A stretch of 64,000 nucleotides of DNA from Scalindua sp964344685 (lineage in GTDB: Bacteria > Planctomycetota > Brocadiia > Brocadiales > Scalinduaceae): assembly GCA_964344685.1 (NCBI GenBank), contig CAYFOK010000001.1, positions 420,960 through 484,959 on the forward strand, in the 5' to 3' direction. The position numbers and the translations under genes are program-made. Under the pieces are notes generated by a model that saw nothing but the letters and a program-made list of their open reading frames with translations, did no database searches and was not told where the DNA came from. Positions 17,617-26,095 of the stretch are shown piece by piece. Positions within the stretch are counted from its first letter, which is position 1, and every line of letters starts with the position of its first letter.

Positions 17617-18111
17617 TCAATCAATCTTTGTAAACATAGATGATGGAGCACCACAGACATGACAATTGTCTGGAGCTTCATTCTCTACCGTGTTTCCACA
17701 TACTTGACATACATAATAATCTACTGATTCATTGTTGCCCAGATTGTCCAATGCCTTCCTGTAAAGGCTTGCATGGATACTCTCTACCTTATTTGCAAAA
17801 TCAAAACTCTGCAGAGCCTTTTCGTTGCCTCCCTCTTTTTCGGCCTCTAAAATCATCTGTGGGTACATCTTCGTATATTCATGTGTCTCTCCCTCTATGG
17901 CTTCCTGAAGATTTTCCTTAGTACTTTTGATACCACCCATTACCTTGAGATGTTTGTGGGCATGTACTGTTTCAGCCGCAGCCGCAGCACGAAAGAGTTT
18001 TGCCGCCTGTTTAAAACCCTCATCATCAGCCTTTTTAGCAAAGGCCAGATATTTCCTGTTTGCCTGCGATTCACCGGCGAAGGCATCCTGTAAATTATCC
18101 TGTGTTGACAT
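17617..18111 (-). CDS. Rubrerythrin
   Basis: A 164-residue rubrerythrin: an N-terminal ferritin-like four-helix bundle with diiron ligands in FAGESQANRKYLAFA, AETVHAHKHL and EGETHEYTKMYP, and a C-terminal rubredoxin domain with VCQVCGNTV and NCHVCGAP binding one iron. It reduces hydrogen peroxide in the cytoplasm of anaerobes and microaerophiles, taking electrons from NADH through small redox carriers. The flavodoxin gene directly upstream on the same strand could be such a carrier. Confidence 0.95.
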   Translation of the reverse strand: MSTQDNLQDAFAGESQANRKYLAFAKKADDEGFKQAAKLFRAAAAAETVHAHKHLKVMGGIKSTKENLQEAIEGETHEYTKMYPQMILEAEKEGGNEKALQSFDFANKVESIHASLYRKALDNLGNNESVDYYVCQVCGNTVENEAPDNCHVCGAPSSMFTKID

Positions 18112-18179
18112 ATCTCATATCCTTTCCTTTTATGGCGTTTTGTTAAGCGTAATCAGTAATCATCGTAATATTATCATGA

Positions 18180-18620
18180 TTACAGTTTCTCGCTGATGCT
18201 CTTCCCGTAATCCTGACAAGCCCTCATACCCTCTGTATCTTCCACTAAATGTTCCAGCAGGTTGAATGACCCCAGAGACGTCATATTCATCTTAAATACA
18301 TTTTCCATTGTATCAAATATGTACTTTGGTGCATCGCCACTGTGAGTGTATGAGCCAAAAGCTCCTCCTGCCTTTCCCTTCAATTTTGCCTTTTCTACAA
18401 CAAACAGAAATGTCTTCATGTTGGCTGTCATATCTCTATGGTAGGTAGGACAACCGAAAGCATAACCGTCGTATCCTTCTAGTTCCTGTTCATTTTTGAT
18501 ATCAGTAAGTTTTTTGATATCAGCGTTGTGACCGCTGAAACGCACACCTTCTGCAATATACTCAGCCATTTTCTCTGTTTTGCCTGTTCTGCTGTAATAC
18601 GTAATTAATACTTTTCCCAT
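18180..18620 (-). CDS. Flavodoxin-family protein
   Basis: A 146-residue FMN-binding flavodoxin-like protein. VLITYYSRTGKTEKMAEYIA is the phosphate-binding loop for FMN, AFGCPTYHRD and GGAFGSYTHSGDAP line the isoalloxazine ring. It may donate electrons to the rubrerythrin encoded just downstream or act as an NAD(P)H quinone reductase-like (WrbA/FldA) enzyme. It lies between pdxA and rubrerythrin on the minus strand. Confidence 0.88.
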   Translation of the reverse strand: MGKVLITYYSRTGKTEKMAEYIAEGVRFSGHNADIKKLTDIKNEQELEGYDGYAFGCPTYHRDMTANMKTFLFVVEKAKLKGKAGGAFGSYTHSGDAPKYIFDTMENVFKMNMTSLGSFNLLEHLVEDTEGMRACQDYGKSISEKL

Positions 18621-18649
18621 TTTTTCCGCTCCTTTTCCATCTTTGTCTG

Positions 18650-19687
18650 TTACACAAATAAATGTTTTCGTGTTTCCGCCATCATTACTGCAGTTTTTAT
18701 TGCCTCTGTCATTGAACCCGGATTTGCAGTACCTTTTCCTGCTATATCAAATGCAGTACCATGTGTGGGTGAAGTTCTGATAACAGGTGTACCAAGCGTA
18801 ATATTCACTCCGGAATCGAACGCGAGCATCTTTATCGGTATCGTCCCCTGGTCGTGAAATTGGGCTATTACAATATCAAACTCCCCATTGAGTGCCTTAT
18901 TAAAAACCGTATCTGATGATAGTGGTCCGTGGCAATCAATTCCCATTTCCTGTGCACGTTCAATTGCAGGCATGATAACATTCCTCTCTTCCGTACCGAA
19001 TCTGTCACCATCACCACAATGCGGGTTTAAACCGCAAACCGCAATTTTTGGTTGATCTATACCAAAAAATGTTTTAAGTCCTGTTGCTGTTATTTGTATA
19101 GTGGAAAAAACATTTTCCCGGTTTATAGAACCTGATATTTCATATACTGCAAGGTGAGTCGTGACAAACGAGACTCTAAGCCTTTTTCCAATCATAAACA
19201 TTACGACATTCTCTACAGATGCCTTTTCCTTAAGCAGCTCTGTATGTCCGGCAAAATCAAAGCCTGCCAGCTTGATTGCTTCCTTGCTTATAGGTGCTGT
19301 TACAAGCGCATCTATTTCTCTGTTGAGTGCGAGATCGAGTCCATTCAGAATATACTCTACAGATGCCTTTCCATTTTCCGGCATGGGTTTGTGCATCATT
19401 GTATCATTAACTGTAATTTTCTCAAGATCTAACACGTTTATATTATCTGTTAAGTCTCTGTATGAGTTTAATGAAGTACTATCAATTCGAGACAGTTGGA
19501 ATTCTGTTGCTTCACCGAGATTGTCAATATTATCTCTTAAGACCTTCTCTGAACCGATTATGACATAATCTGCCGCATCTCTTACTTCGGGGGATACTAA
19601 TGCCTTAAGGATTACTTCCGGACCTATACCACCAGGATCTCCCATTGTTATTCCGATTAAACTTTTTTCTCTGTTCTCAGATTTCAT
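18650..19687 (-). CDS. pdxA: 4-hydroxythreonine-4-phosphate dehydrogenase
   Basis: About 345 residues, the usual length for PdxA. IGITMGDPGGIGPEVILKAL opens the fold, FAGHTELL and VCGLNPHCGDGDRFG supply zinc and substrate ligands, and FHDQGTIPIKML is the signature near the nucleotide site. It oxidises 4-phosphohydroxy-L-threonine in the DXP-dependent route to pyridoxal 5'-phosphate. GGAG about 12 bases upstream supports the ATG at 19687; a TTG at 19711 is the alternative start. Confidence 0.94.
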   Translation of the reverse strand: MKSENREKSLIGITMGDPGGIGPEVILKALVSPEVRDAADYVIIGSEKVLRDNIDNLGEATEFQLSRIDSTSLNSYRDLTDNINVLDLEKITVNDTMMHKPMPENGKASVEYILNGLDLALNREIDALVTAPISKEAIKLAGFDFAGHTELLKEKASVENVVMFMIGKRLRVSFVTTHLAVYEISGSINRENVFSTIQITATGLKTFFGIDQPKIAVCGLNPHCGDGDRFGTEERNVIMPAIERAQEMGIDCHGPLSSDTVFNKALNGEFDIVIAQFHDQGTIPIKMLAFDSGVNITLGTPVIRTSPTHGTAFDIAGKGTANPGSMTEAIKTAVMMAETRKHLFV

Positions 19688-19748
19688 AGTACCGACTATC
19701 TCCTGCAGCAACCCTGCAATTGATCAAATCTGTAGTTGTCACCAGGTT

Positions 19749-20393
19749 TCACATGAATCCTTTTTCCTTTAACATCTCTTCCGTTACTCCTGATGCAGTA
19801 TTATCATCAGTTGATAATATCCTTTTTACCCATTTACCTAACATATCTGTCTCTATGTTTACCTTTTGTCCAGTTTTCTTGAACCCTAATGTAGTCGCAT
19901 CAAGCGTAAATGGGATAAGTGCAACAGAAAACAGTTTCTCTTTAAGATCTACAATTGTTAAGCTGATTCCGTCTACGGCAACTGAACCTTTTTTTATCAT
20001 CATGTTTGCGGTCTCTTTACTTACAGAAAACCATACGGTACATTGTCCTGGCTCGTTTTCAATTTTATTAATTGTGCCGACACAATCCACATGTCCTGTT
20101 ACGAAATGTCCGCCCAGTTTATCGCCTATCTTTAGTGATCTCTCTATGTTTACACCGTCAGAAATACTTAAATTACCTAGAGTAGTTTTGCTTAATGTTT
20201 CTCTGGAGACATCGAAGTGTACGTTTGTACCGTTTATCTCTGTTACTGTGAGGCAGGCACCGTTTATGGCGATACTGTCACCCGGAACAACACCGTCTTT
20301 CAATGGCCCAATATCAACAGCAATAACTGCCGAATTTGCCTGTAGACTAACCTGTTTTACCTTACCTAAATGCTCAATTATACCAGTAAACAT
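19749..20393 (-). CDS. ribE: Riboflavin synthase, alpha chain
   Basis: A 214-residue riboflavin synthase of two tandem lumazine-binding barrels. It starts with MFTGIIEHLGKV, the invariant N-terminus; GDSIAINGACLTV and GSVAVDGISLTIV are the matching substrate-site segments of the two halves, and GGHFVTGHVD joins them. It dismutates two 6,7-dimethyl-8-ribityllumazine molecules to riboflavin. No FMN riboswitch is visible upstream, and no other rib genes are adjacent. Confidence 0.96.
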   Translation of the reverse strand: MFTGIIEHLGKVKQVSLQANSAVIAVDIGPLKDGVVPGDSIAINGACLTVTEINGTNVHFDVSRETLSKTTLGNLSISDGVNIERSLKIGDKLGGHFVTGHVDCVGTINKIENEPGQCTVWFSVSKETANMMIKKGSVAVDGISLTIVDLKEKLFSVALIPFTLDATTLGFKKTGQKVNIETDMLGKWVKRILSTDDNTASGVTEEMLKEKGFM

Positions 20394-20479
20394 TTTTCAT
20401 TTTACAAAAATTTGTATAGAACTTTAATTACAGTAATTTTACGCTTTTTCGTCTCTGCTTACAAGCCGTTTACAATTGA

Positions 20480-21136
20480 TCATATTCTCAGTGTGCCCAG
20501 TGTGGTAGACCCTGCGGAGACCATTTGTCCCTCTTTAACAGACACTTCAAAATCGGCATCTTCAGGTATGTAGACCTCCAGCCTGGAACCAAACTTAATC
20601 ATACCGAATCTCCTGCCTCGTTCTACATTTTGCCCAATTGAACAATCACATACAATTCTTCTGGCTACCTTTCCTGCAACCTGCTTTATCATTATCTTTG
20701 TTTTTCTATCATCTGTCAGGATTCCCATCAGATTATGCTCATTCATTTCAGAGGAGTCAGGAGAACGTGCATCCAGAAACTTCCCGGGTACGTGTTTAAT
20801 AAACTCTACTTTTCCACCATATGAAATTCTGTTGACATGTACGCTGAATATAGACATAAATATCGCAATTTTTAATGCCTTGCATTTTAAATAATTATCC
20901 TCTTGTACGTGCGATATTGCAATAATTTTACCGTCAGCAGGAGACACTAAACTGTTTACTCCCTCCGGGATATCTCTGTCAGGATCTCTGAAAAAATAGA
21001 AAACAAAAAATAGAAATACACAAAAAGGTATACTGGCCAAAGGATAAAAAAAGAGGCTCAACATTATCATTACAAACAGGAACATTCCAAAAAAAGAGAG
21101 TTCCTTGGAGCCATATTCAGTAAAAGGGAATTTCAT
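20480..21136 (-). CDS. psd: Phosphatidylserine decarboxylase proenzyme (short type)
   Basis: A 218-residue short-form phosphatidylserine decarboxylase. Two hydrophobic helices occupy residues 12-50. FRDPDRDIPEG, VSPADGKI and MSIFSVHVNRI are family motifs, and AGSTTLG near the end contains the Gly-Ser bond cut by self-processing to make the pyruvoyl cofactor. It forms phosphatidylethanolamine at the membrane. AGGAG ten bases before the ATG supports the start. No phosphatidylserine synthase gene is adjacent. Confidence 0.93.
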   Translation of the reverse strand: MKFPFTEYGSKELSFFGMFLFVMIMLSLFFYPLASIPFCVFLFFVFYFFRDPDRDIPEGVNSLVSPADGKIIAISHVQEDNYLKCKALKIAIFMSIFSVHVNRISYGGKVEFIKHVPGKFLDARSPDSSEMNEHNLMGILTDDRKTKIMIKQVAGKVARRIVCDCSIGQNVERGRRFGMIKFGSRLEVYIPEDADFEVSVKEGQMVSAGSTTLGTLRI

Positions 21137-21426
21137 AAAAATAATACTCCTGACACTTTATGTAGTATAAAAATATTGTCTCAATATAATAAAAGGTATA
21201 AAGGAACAGATAGTCAGTCGTGGTTTACCGGTTGAGGGTTGAGTGGTATATAACACTGATTCCTGCCAGCAAAGTTCGTCTATTTTCTAGCATATAAGCT
21301 ATTACATGTCAACTTAATGTCAAGCTAATCGAGTTATTTCTTTACAGCCTTTATTAATAGTAGTAGTATGGTTTCCTGCATTAAATCAATCTATTAGCAT
21401 ATACTATATATATGGAGAACCAAAAT

Positions 21427-22131
21427 ATGAAAGCTGTACAGAAATTATTATATATGTCGTTTTTAGTGGTATTCCTGTTGTTTGCTGTTTACGGATGCCA
21501 AACCACCAATAATGCAGTTACTTCAGAATTTCCAATTTCAGAAATTACATCTGACAAAACAGAATCTGATGCGGAATCTATAGAGCAGATTGCACCCCAA
21601 ACTAATTCATTAGATAAGGAATCGTCTCCAACTTCAGTAACGGCAGAGAAAGAGGCAGAAATGATGAAAAAGTTTGGGAATAACTTTATTGGTAGATTGA
21701 GTGGGCACGGAGGAGCATTGCTTCCTGGTATTTCTAGAGAGAAGAAGGCTGTGAGCCGTGAGGAACCGGCAGGTGATTCAGCTGTCAAGAGTGCAGACAA
21801 AGAGAACAGGCCATATATAGATATGGAGAAACAGTTGTATGGTAAGTGGATCAACAAGATAGAGACAGAATCATATGATTTTCATGATGATGGTACGGTG
21901 TCAATTGCAGTTTCAGGAAAGAGAGGTAGGGCGTATACGTTACATGGCCATTTTAGAATTGTTGAAGCAGGCCGTATTAAGATAGATTTTATAGGGGATG
22001 CTCTAGCGAGTCAGATGCCTCCAAGGTACTTTAAGCTTTCCTTATCTGAAAATGCATTCTCGTTAACGGACGAACCAAAGAAAAAAGGAGGCCCTGACGG
22101 GCCAACTACAATATACAATAGAGTGGAATAA
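21427..22131 (+). CDS. Predicted lipoprotein
   Basis: About 234 residues beginning with a lipoprotein signal (LVVFLLFAVYGC, lipobox YGC). A long Ser/Glu/Lys-rich linker leads to a compact C-terminal domain starting near LYGKWINKIETESYDF and FHDDGTVSI, which looks like a small beta-sandwich as in lipocalin-like or copper-resistance-type domains, though no family can be named. GGAG nine bases upstream favours the ATG at 21427 over 21412. Single gene, promoter presumably in the 270-base spacer before it. Confidence 0.68.
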   Translation: MKAVQKLLYMSFLVVFLLFAVYGCQTTNNAVTSEFPISEITSDKTESDAESIEQIAPQTNSLDKESSPTSVTAEKEAEMMKKFGNNFIGRLSGHGGALLPGISREKKAVSREEPAGDSAVKSADKENRPYIDMEKQLYGKWINKIETESYDFHDDGTVSIAVSGKRGRAYTLHGHFRIVEAGRIKIDFIGDALASQMPPRYFKLSLSENAFSLTDEPKKKGGPDGPTTIYNRVE

Positions 22132-22272
22132 TCGGTCAGACAATAACCAGGCTACTATTTAACGTTCTGAGTGGGCAGGTATGAGATACAAGTGCCGGGT
22201 ACGACGGTCTAATTGAGTGTTTCACCCTGTATATATACTATTTTAAGTTTAGCTGAGTTTGTTAATGTCCTA

Positions 22273-22452
22273 TTATGAAGAGCAGCTTCGCGTATTCTTT
22301 GAATAAAGTGCCCTGTTCCAAATACGTACAAAATTAAAGTATAAAGATGATAACATATTTTTGAAATGTGATGGCGGATGTTTTAAAATTGACGGATAAA
22401 TATCATCAAAATTCTCATCATATTTTGTGCGCTCCGGGAAGTAGTTTTTCAT
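22273..22452 (-). CDS. Small hypothetical protein
   Basis: About 59 residues, beginning MKNYFPERTKYDENFDDIYP. GGAGG is well placed before the ATG at 22452, which is the main support. No domain is recognised and the composition is ordinary. It could be a real small gene or chance. Confidence 0.4.
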   Translation of the reverse strand: MKNYFPERTKYDENFDDIYPSILKHPPSHFKNMLSSLYFNFVRIWNRALYSKNTRSCSS

Positions 22453-22802
22453 CACTGTTTCCTCCATAATTAAATTATGTATAAGGTAAAATGAGCCGGG
22501 CTTTTGTTTACGGGTTAAATCGCAAAAGCTGTACCATAACAGAAGTTTCGTGGCACATAAACTTTTCGATTATCTGTAAGTCCATGATATCCATTAGATA
22601 AGTATCGGTAATACAATAAATTGTGCAACAAAAGATATGTATTTGATAGTTGGATCTGTTGAAGAATTATTCATTTGTTATACTGTAGTAAGGAAAATGT
22701 TTCCGCAATGTTTTAGGCTGGATAGTACAAAAATTCGTAAGTGCATGTGCAGCTTGGTTACAACAATGCGGCTGAACCTGTGCTGATATCAAGTTCCAAC
22801 AC
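22453..22802. other. Spacer on the minus strand
   Basis: This gap lies between two minus-strand genes. I see no further gene or strong signal; any promoter for the small gene should be here. Confidence 0.35.
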
Positions 22803-23861
22803 TTACTGGTAAGGTGTGAATGTTACTCTTAAATGCTCGTCATTCATTGATTCAATTGCTTTTTGAATCCTTGTAAGTGGGTCAATTATTGTATATCTGG
22901 ACAATGATTTCCTTTTTTGTCCGGGGCTCATCTTTATCCTCTTTAATGGATCTCTTGTCTCTCTGGGATTCATCTCCATGATTTCTCCTTTGACATTTGC
23001 ATCAATATTTGCTGATGAGCTTATTCCTGTTATTCTTATAATCTGCTCAAGTGTATTGTCAGCGTAGAGATATGTCATGCCCTTATCAGTCAGGTAATAC
23101 TCAGTGATTCCATAATGTGAACATATTTTAAATGTGATATTTCCATCAGCGTTTCTTTCGAAGAATTCAGTTGAATTTCCGATCATGTTTAACAAATCTG
23201 ATCTGGAGGGATAAGCACTTTTGATTAATAACCTTTCTCTCTCTTTTTCAATTTCACTGTCATTCATTGGTAGACCGTCTTCCTCTCTTTTTTTGATTTT
23301 ATCTTCTAAAGAGAGGCAATAAGAGGGGTGGAAATGGTATAAGACCATGTTGTTATTTTTGCTCATTAGTTCGTCCAGAAGCTGAATATCAAGCAATGTT
23401 TTTGTTATATAGCGCTTGTCTACCTTCTTTTCTGCCTCTTCATTGTGACCGATTTCAATCCATTTTCTCAGATGAGGTAAATATGCCCAGGATTCCTCAA
23501 TTTGTGAACTTGAGATAAGTTTCCTCATCTCTGATATTCCTTCTTCCTCGCTTTTGTAAATTACAGTTTTGAAACTGTTCCTGTTGTTAACAAGTAGTTC
23601 GTCAACAATCTTAAATCCATCCTGCCGGTTAGCGTCTTCTGCAGCAAATGACATATGATTATGGCCAAGTAAAAGGGTAGACAGGCATGCAAACAGTAGC
23701 AGGGTTCTCGATATGCACCCCGTAACCTGCCCGAATTCCGATTTATAGTAGTTTACAACGTCTAATATTGAGATTGTGTTGTTGCCGATAGCAATTTTAT
23801 ACATTTGTAGTCTATATGGATAATCTATTAATATTCCAGCGGTTATTGTAGAAGTTTTCAT
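22803..23861 (-). CDS. Exported protein with a JAMM-like metal motif
   Basis: A 352-residue protein whose first 50 residues look unnatural; a hydrophobic signal-like segment lies at about 52-68 and is followed by AAED, so the true start may be further in. The key feature is LYHFHPS (His176, His178) and AYPSRSDLL (Ser219, Asp222), the HxH...SxxD arrangement of JAB1/MPN/Mov34 zinc proteases, including the HxHP...PSxxD flavour known from RadC. The spacing of about 40 residues is larger than in classical members. No upstream catalytic Glu can be assigned with confidence. Isolated gene, function unknown. Confidence 0.6.
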   Translation of the reverse strand: MKTSTITAGILIDYPYRLQMYKIAIGNNTISILDVVNYYKSEFGQVTGCISRTLLLFACLSTLLLGHNHMSFAAEDANRQDGFKIVDELLVNNRNSFKTVIYKSEEEGISEMRKLISSSQIEESWAYLPHLRKWIEIGHNEEAEKKVDKRYITKTLLDIQLLDELMSKNNNMVLYHFHPSYCLSLEDKIKKREEDGLPMNDSEIEKERERLLIKSAYPSRSDLLNMIGNSTEFFERNADGNITFKICSHYGITEYYLTDKGMTYLYADNTLEQIIRITGISSSANIDANVKGEIMEMNPRETRDPLKRIKMSPGQKRKSLSRYTIIDPLTRIQKAIESMNDEHLRVTFTPYQ

Positions 23862-24004
23862 GTTATATCGAAAAGCAGATCAATTGCAAATTCATTTTGT
23901 AATGGACATATATTTTTTAGATATACGATAATCTGCTTTCGTAATATAATAACTCTTTACATTTACAGGTTAACAGTAACTGAATTATAGCAAGGAGATC
24001 AAAT

Positions 24005-24424
24005 ATGTCTTTTCCTGAAAAGTCGAAAGAGAATTATTTAAAGGGATTTGCCTGTGCCGAAAGTATTCTTCATGCGATTATGGAGGAAGGTATTTATGAT
24101 GAACTCCCGGAAGAAGTTCTCAAATGTGCTACAGGTTTTGGGACCGGTATAGGAGGTTCTGGAAATGTCTGTGGCGCAATATCCGGTTCCGTCATGGCAA
24201 TAGGTTTAAAATACGGACGGGTAGATATTACGGGAGATAATGCTAAGGTTTTTGAGAAGGTTAATGACTTTTTATCGAGGTTCAATGACAGGTATAAGAA
24301 ACAGGATTGTGCCGGACTTACATATACATGGAGGGAAAAAGGAAAATTTAAGACTCCTGAAAGAAGGAAATACTGTTCTGCAATTGTTGGATTTGCTGCT
24401 TCAGAACTGGAGAAAGTATTGTAA
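24005..24424 (+). CDS. C_GCAxxG_C_C family redox-type protein
   Basis: A 139-residue protein of the C_GCAxxG_C_C family. The conserved cysteines are visible in GFACAESIL, GNVCGAISGSVMAIG, KKQDCAGLT and RRKYCSAIVG. The family is widespread in anaerobes and often sits near redox or metal genes; it probably binds a metal or cluster, but no activity is established. AAGGAGATCAAAT precedes the ATG. It is a single gene convergent with fumarase beta. Confidence 0.9.
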   Translation: MSFPEKSKENYLKGFACAESILHAIMEEGIYDELPEEVLKCATGFGTGIGGSGNVCGAISGSVMAIGLKYGRVDITGDNAKVFEKVNDFLSRFNDRYKKQDCAGLTYTWREKGKFKTPERRKYCSAIVGFAASELEKVL

Positions 24425-24493
24425 GAATCTGGCCTGATTCAGAGAGAGGGGGGGGGCAGTCTGCTTACCTGAAATAAGATCCTGAAGACTTTT

Positions 24494-24539
24494 CCCCGGT
24501 CATGCCTGAGGCAGATCCGCCCGGGCGGAGAATCCGGGG
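24494..24539. terminator. Three-way-junction palindrome between convergent genes
   Basis: CCCCGG (24494-24499) pairs with CCGGGG (24534-24539); inside are TGCC-TGA-GGCA (24503-24513) and the self-complementary TCCGCCCGGGCGGA (24516-24529). Together they fold into a cloverleaf-like structure, GC-rich against an AT-rich background. It may end transcription of both converging genes or be an intergenic repeat. Confidence 0.45.
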
Positions 24540-24581
24540 TTCTTGTTGCCAGCGTCTGGTATTTCGGATGTGTTAAAAGGA

Positions 24582-25142
24582 TTACATAGGTATCTTGTAT
24601 TCTTCCCGGCCTATATTGTATAAATCACCACCTTTTGTATCATTTACGACAATTGCCGGAAAGTTGTCTACTTCCATCTTACGGACGGCTTCTGTTCCAA
24701 GGTCTTCAAAAGCAATGATTTCAACGCTTTTTATTGTCTTTGCAATCAGGGCTGCAGCGCCACCAACTGCGGCAAAATAGACGGCCTTGTACTTTTTCAT
24801 TGCCTCTATTACCTCTTTTGATCTTCCTCCCTTTCCGATCGTTCCCTTAAGTCCCATTTTAATCAGAGTAGGGGCATACGTATCCATTCTGTAACTTGTT
24901 GTGGGCCCGGCAGATCCTATTATCTGCCCCGGTTTTGCCGGAGTAGGCCCAACGTAATAAAGCAATTGTCCTTTTAAGTCGAAAGGTAAATCCTTGCCTG
25001 ACTCAATCATCTCTATGAGTCGTTTGTGGGCTGCATCTCTGGCAGTGTATAATACTCCGCAGATTCTTACTTTGTCTCCGGCTTTCAGCTTCTCAATGGT
25101 AGAATCACTCAGTGGAGTTTCTAAATTGATGTATTCTGTCAT
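24582..25142 (-). CDS. Fumarate hydratase class I, beta (C-terminal) subunit
   Basis: A 186-residue subunit of the two-part class I fumarase/tartrate dehydratase. KVRICGVLYTARDAAH, YYVGPTPAKPG, IGSAGPTTSYRMD and MGLKGTIGKGGR are family motifs; the swivelling beta domain completes the active site on the iron-sulfur alpha subunit encoded 61 bases upstream. It hydrates fumarate to malate. Two-subunit forms are typical of anaerobes and archaea. Confidence 0.94.
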   Translation of the reverse strand: MTEYINLETPLSDSTIEKLKAGDKVRICGVLYTARDAAHKRLIEMIESGKDLPFDLKGQLLYYVGPTPAKPGQIIGSAGPTTSYRMDTYAPTLIKMGLKGTIGKGGRSKEVIEAMKKYKAVYFAAVGGAAALIAKTIKSVEIIAFEDLGTEAVRKMEVDNFPAIVVNDTKGGDLYNIGREEYKIPM

Positions 25143-25203
25143 AATAATTTAATGTGAGTTAATAAGAAACCTCCCCATTCCATCTTGGAAAAATAGGAGG
25201 CTG

Positions 25204-26046
25204 TTAAAGCACAACAGTCTTAGTCCTGTGTGAGTGACACTCTATATTTACAGCTACCGGTAAGCTGGCAATATGGCAGGGAAATGTTTCTACATGCACG
25301 GCTAAAGCCGTTATCCTTCCGCCGAGCCCTTGAGGCCCTATCCCCAGTTTGTTGATTTTTTCCAATAGTTCCATTTCCAGGCCGGCTGTAGTTTTGTCAT
25401 TATTGTAACTGCCCACCGGCCGTAATATTGCTTTTTTAGCCAGTAGAGTCGAATAGTCAAAAGTGCCTCCGAGTCCGACTCCCACTATTATAGGTGGGCA
25501 TGGATTTGCTCCTGCTGTCCTTACCGTCTCAACAACAAAATTTACTACACCTTCTCTACCTTGTGCCGGTGTCAGCATTGCTGAACGGCTCATGTTTTCG
25601 CATCCACCTCCTTTTGCATCAAATGTGATTTTTAATTTGTCACCGGGGACTATGTCAGTATGGATAACTGCCGGAGTGTTATCTCCGGTGTTGATACGAT
25701 CTATCGGGTTTTTTACAATTGATTTGCGAAGTAGTCCGTTCTTGTAGCCGCGTCTTATTCCTTCGTTGACCGCTTCCCGCAGATTGTCTCCTGCGAGTGC
25801 GACTCCCTGGCCTATTTCAATAAAAATAATTGCAAAACCTGTATCCTGGCAAACGGGAACTTGTTCATTTCTGCCAATTTCGGCATTTTCCAATAGCTGT
25901 GTAATTACTTCCTTACCCAGGGGAGAGTCTTCTTTTTCCAGGGCGTTTTTTAATGAAGTTATAAGATCAGCTCCCAGGTTATAATTTGCATCAATACAAA
26001 GTTGTTCAACAGAGTCTGTTATCTGTTCCGTATCAATTTGACGCAT
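25204..26046 (-). CDS. Fumarate hydratase class I, alpha (iron-sulfur) subunit
   Basis: A 280-residue alpha subunit. It binds a labile [4Fe-4S] cluster; by position Cys66 (VPVCQDTGFA), Cys183 (ANPCPPIIVG) and Cys270 (AVNIECHSHR) are the likely ligands, leaving one iron free to activate substrate. GGGCENMSRSAMLTPAQG is the substrate loop; Cys149 replaces the more usual Ser there. With the beta subunit it interconverts fumarate and malate and is oxygen sensitive, in keeping with an anaerobic host. The pair forms a two-gene operon. Confidence 0.94.
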   Translation of the reverse strand: MRQIDTEQITDSVEQLCIDANYNLGADLITSLKNALEKEDSPLGKEVITQLLENAEIGRNEQVPVCQDTGFAIIFIEIGQGVALAGDNLREAVNEGIRRGYKNGLLRKSIVKNPIDRINTGDNTPAVIHTDIVPGDKLKITFDAKGGGCENMSRSAMLTPAQGREGVVNFVVETVRTAGANPCPPIIVGVGLGGTFDYSTLLAKKAILRPVGSYNNDKTTAGLEMELLEKINKLGIGPQGLGGRITALAVHVETFPCHIASLPVAVNIECHSHRTKTVVL

Positions 26047-26095
26047 AAGATTTTGTAGGGCGGTTATTATTTCCGCTTGAATAGCTATAACTGAA

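Noticed and set aside
19720..20427. A 235-codon plus-strand reading frame
   Set aside because: It lies wholly opposite riboflavin synthase, whose motifs are unmistakable on the minus strand; the plus-strand product has no domain or codon pattern of a gene.
20394..20479. Possible FMN riboswitch before riboflavin synthase
   Set aside because: The spacer is short, AT-rich and lacks the conserved RFN element sequence.
23966..23993. TTTACA-N17-TTATAG upstream of the C_GCAxxG_C_C gene
   Set aside because: Spacing is ideal for a sigma-70 promoter, but the transcript would start at the ribosome binding site itself, so it is probably chance in AT-rich DNA.
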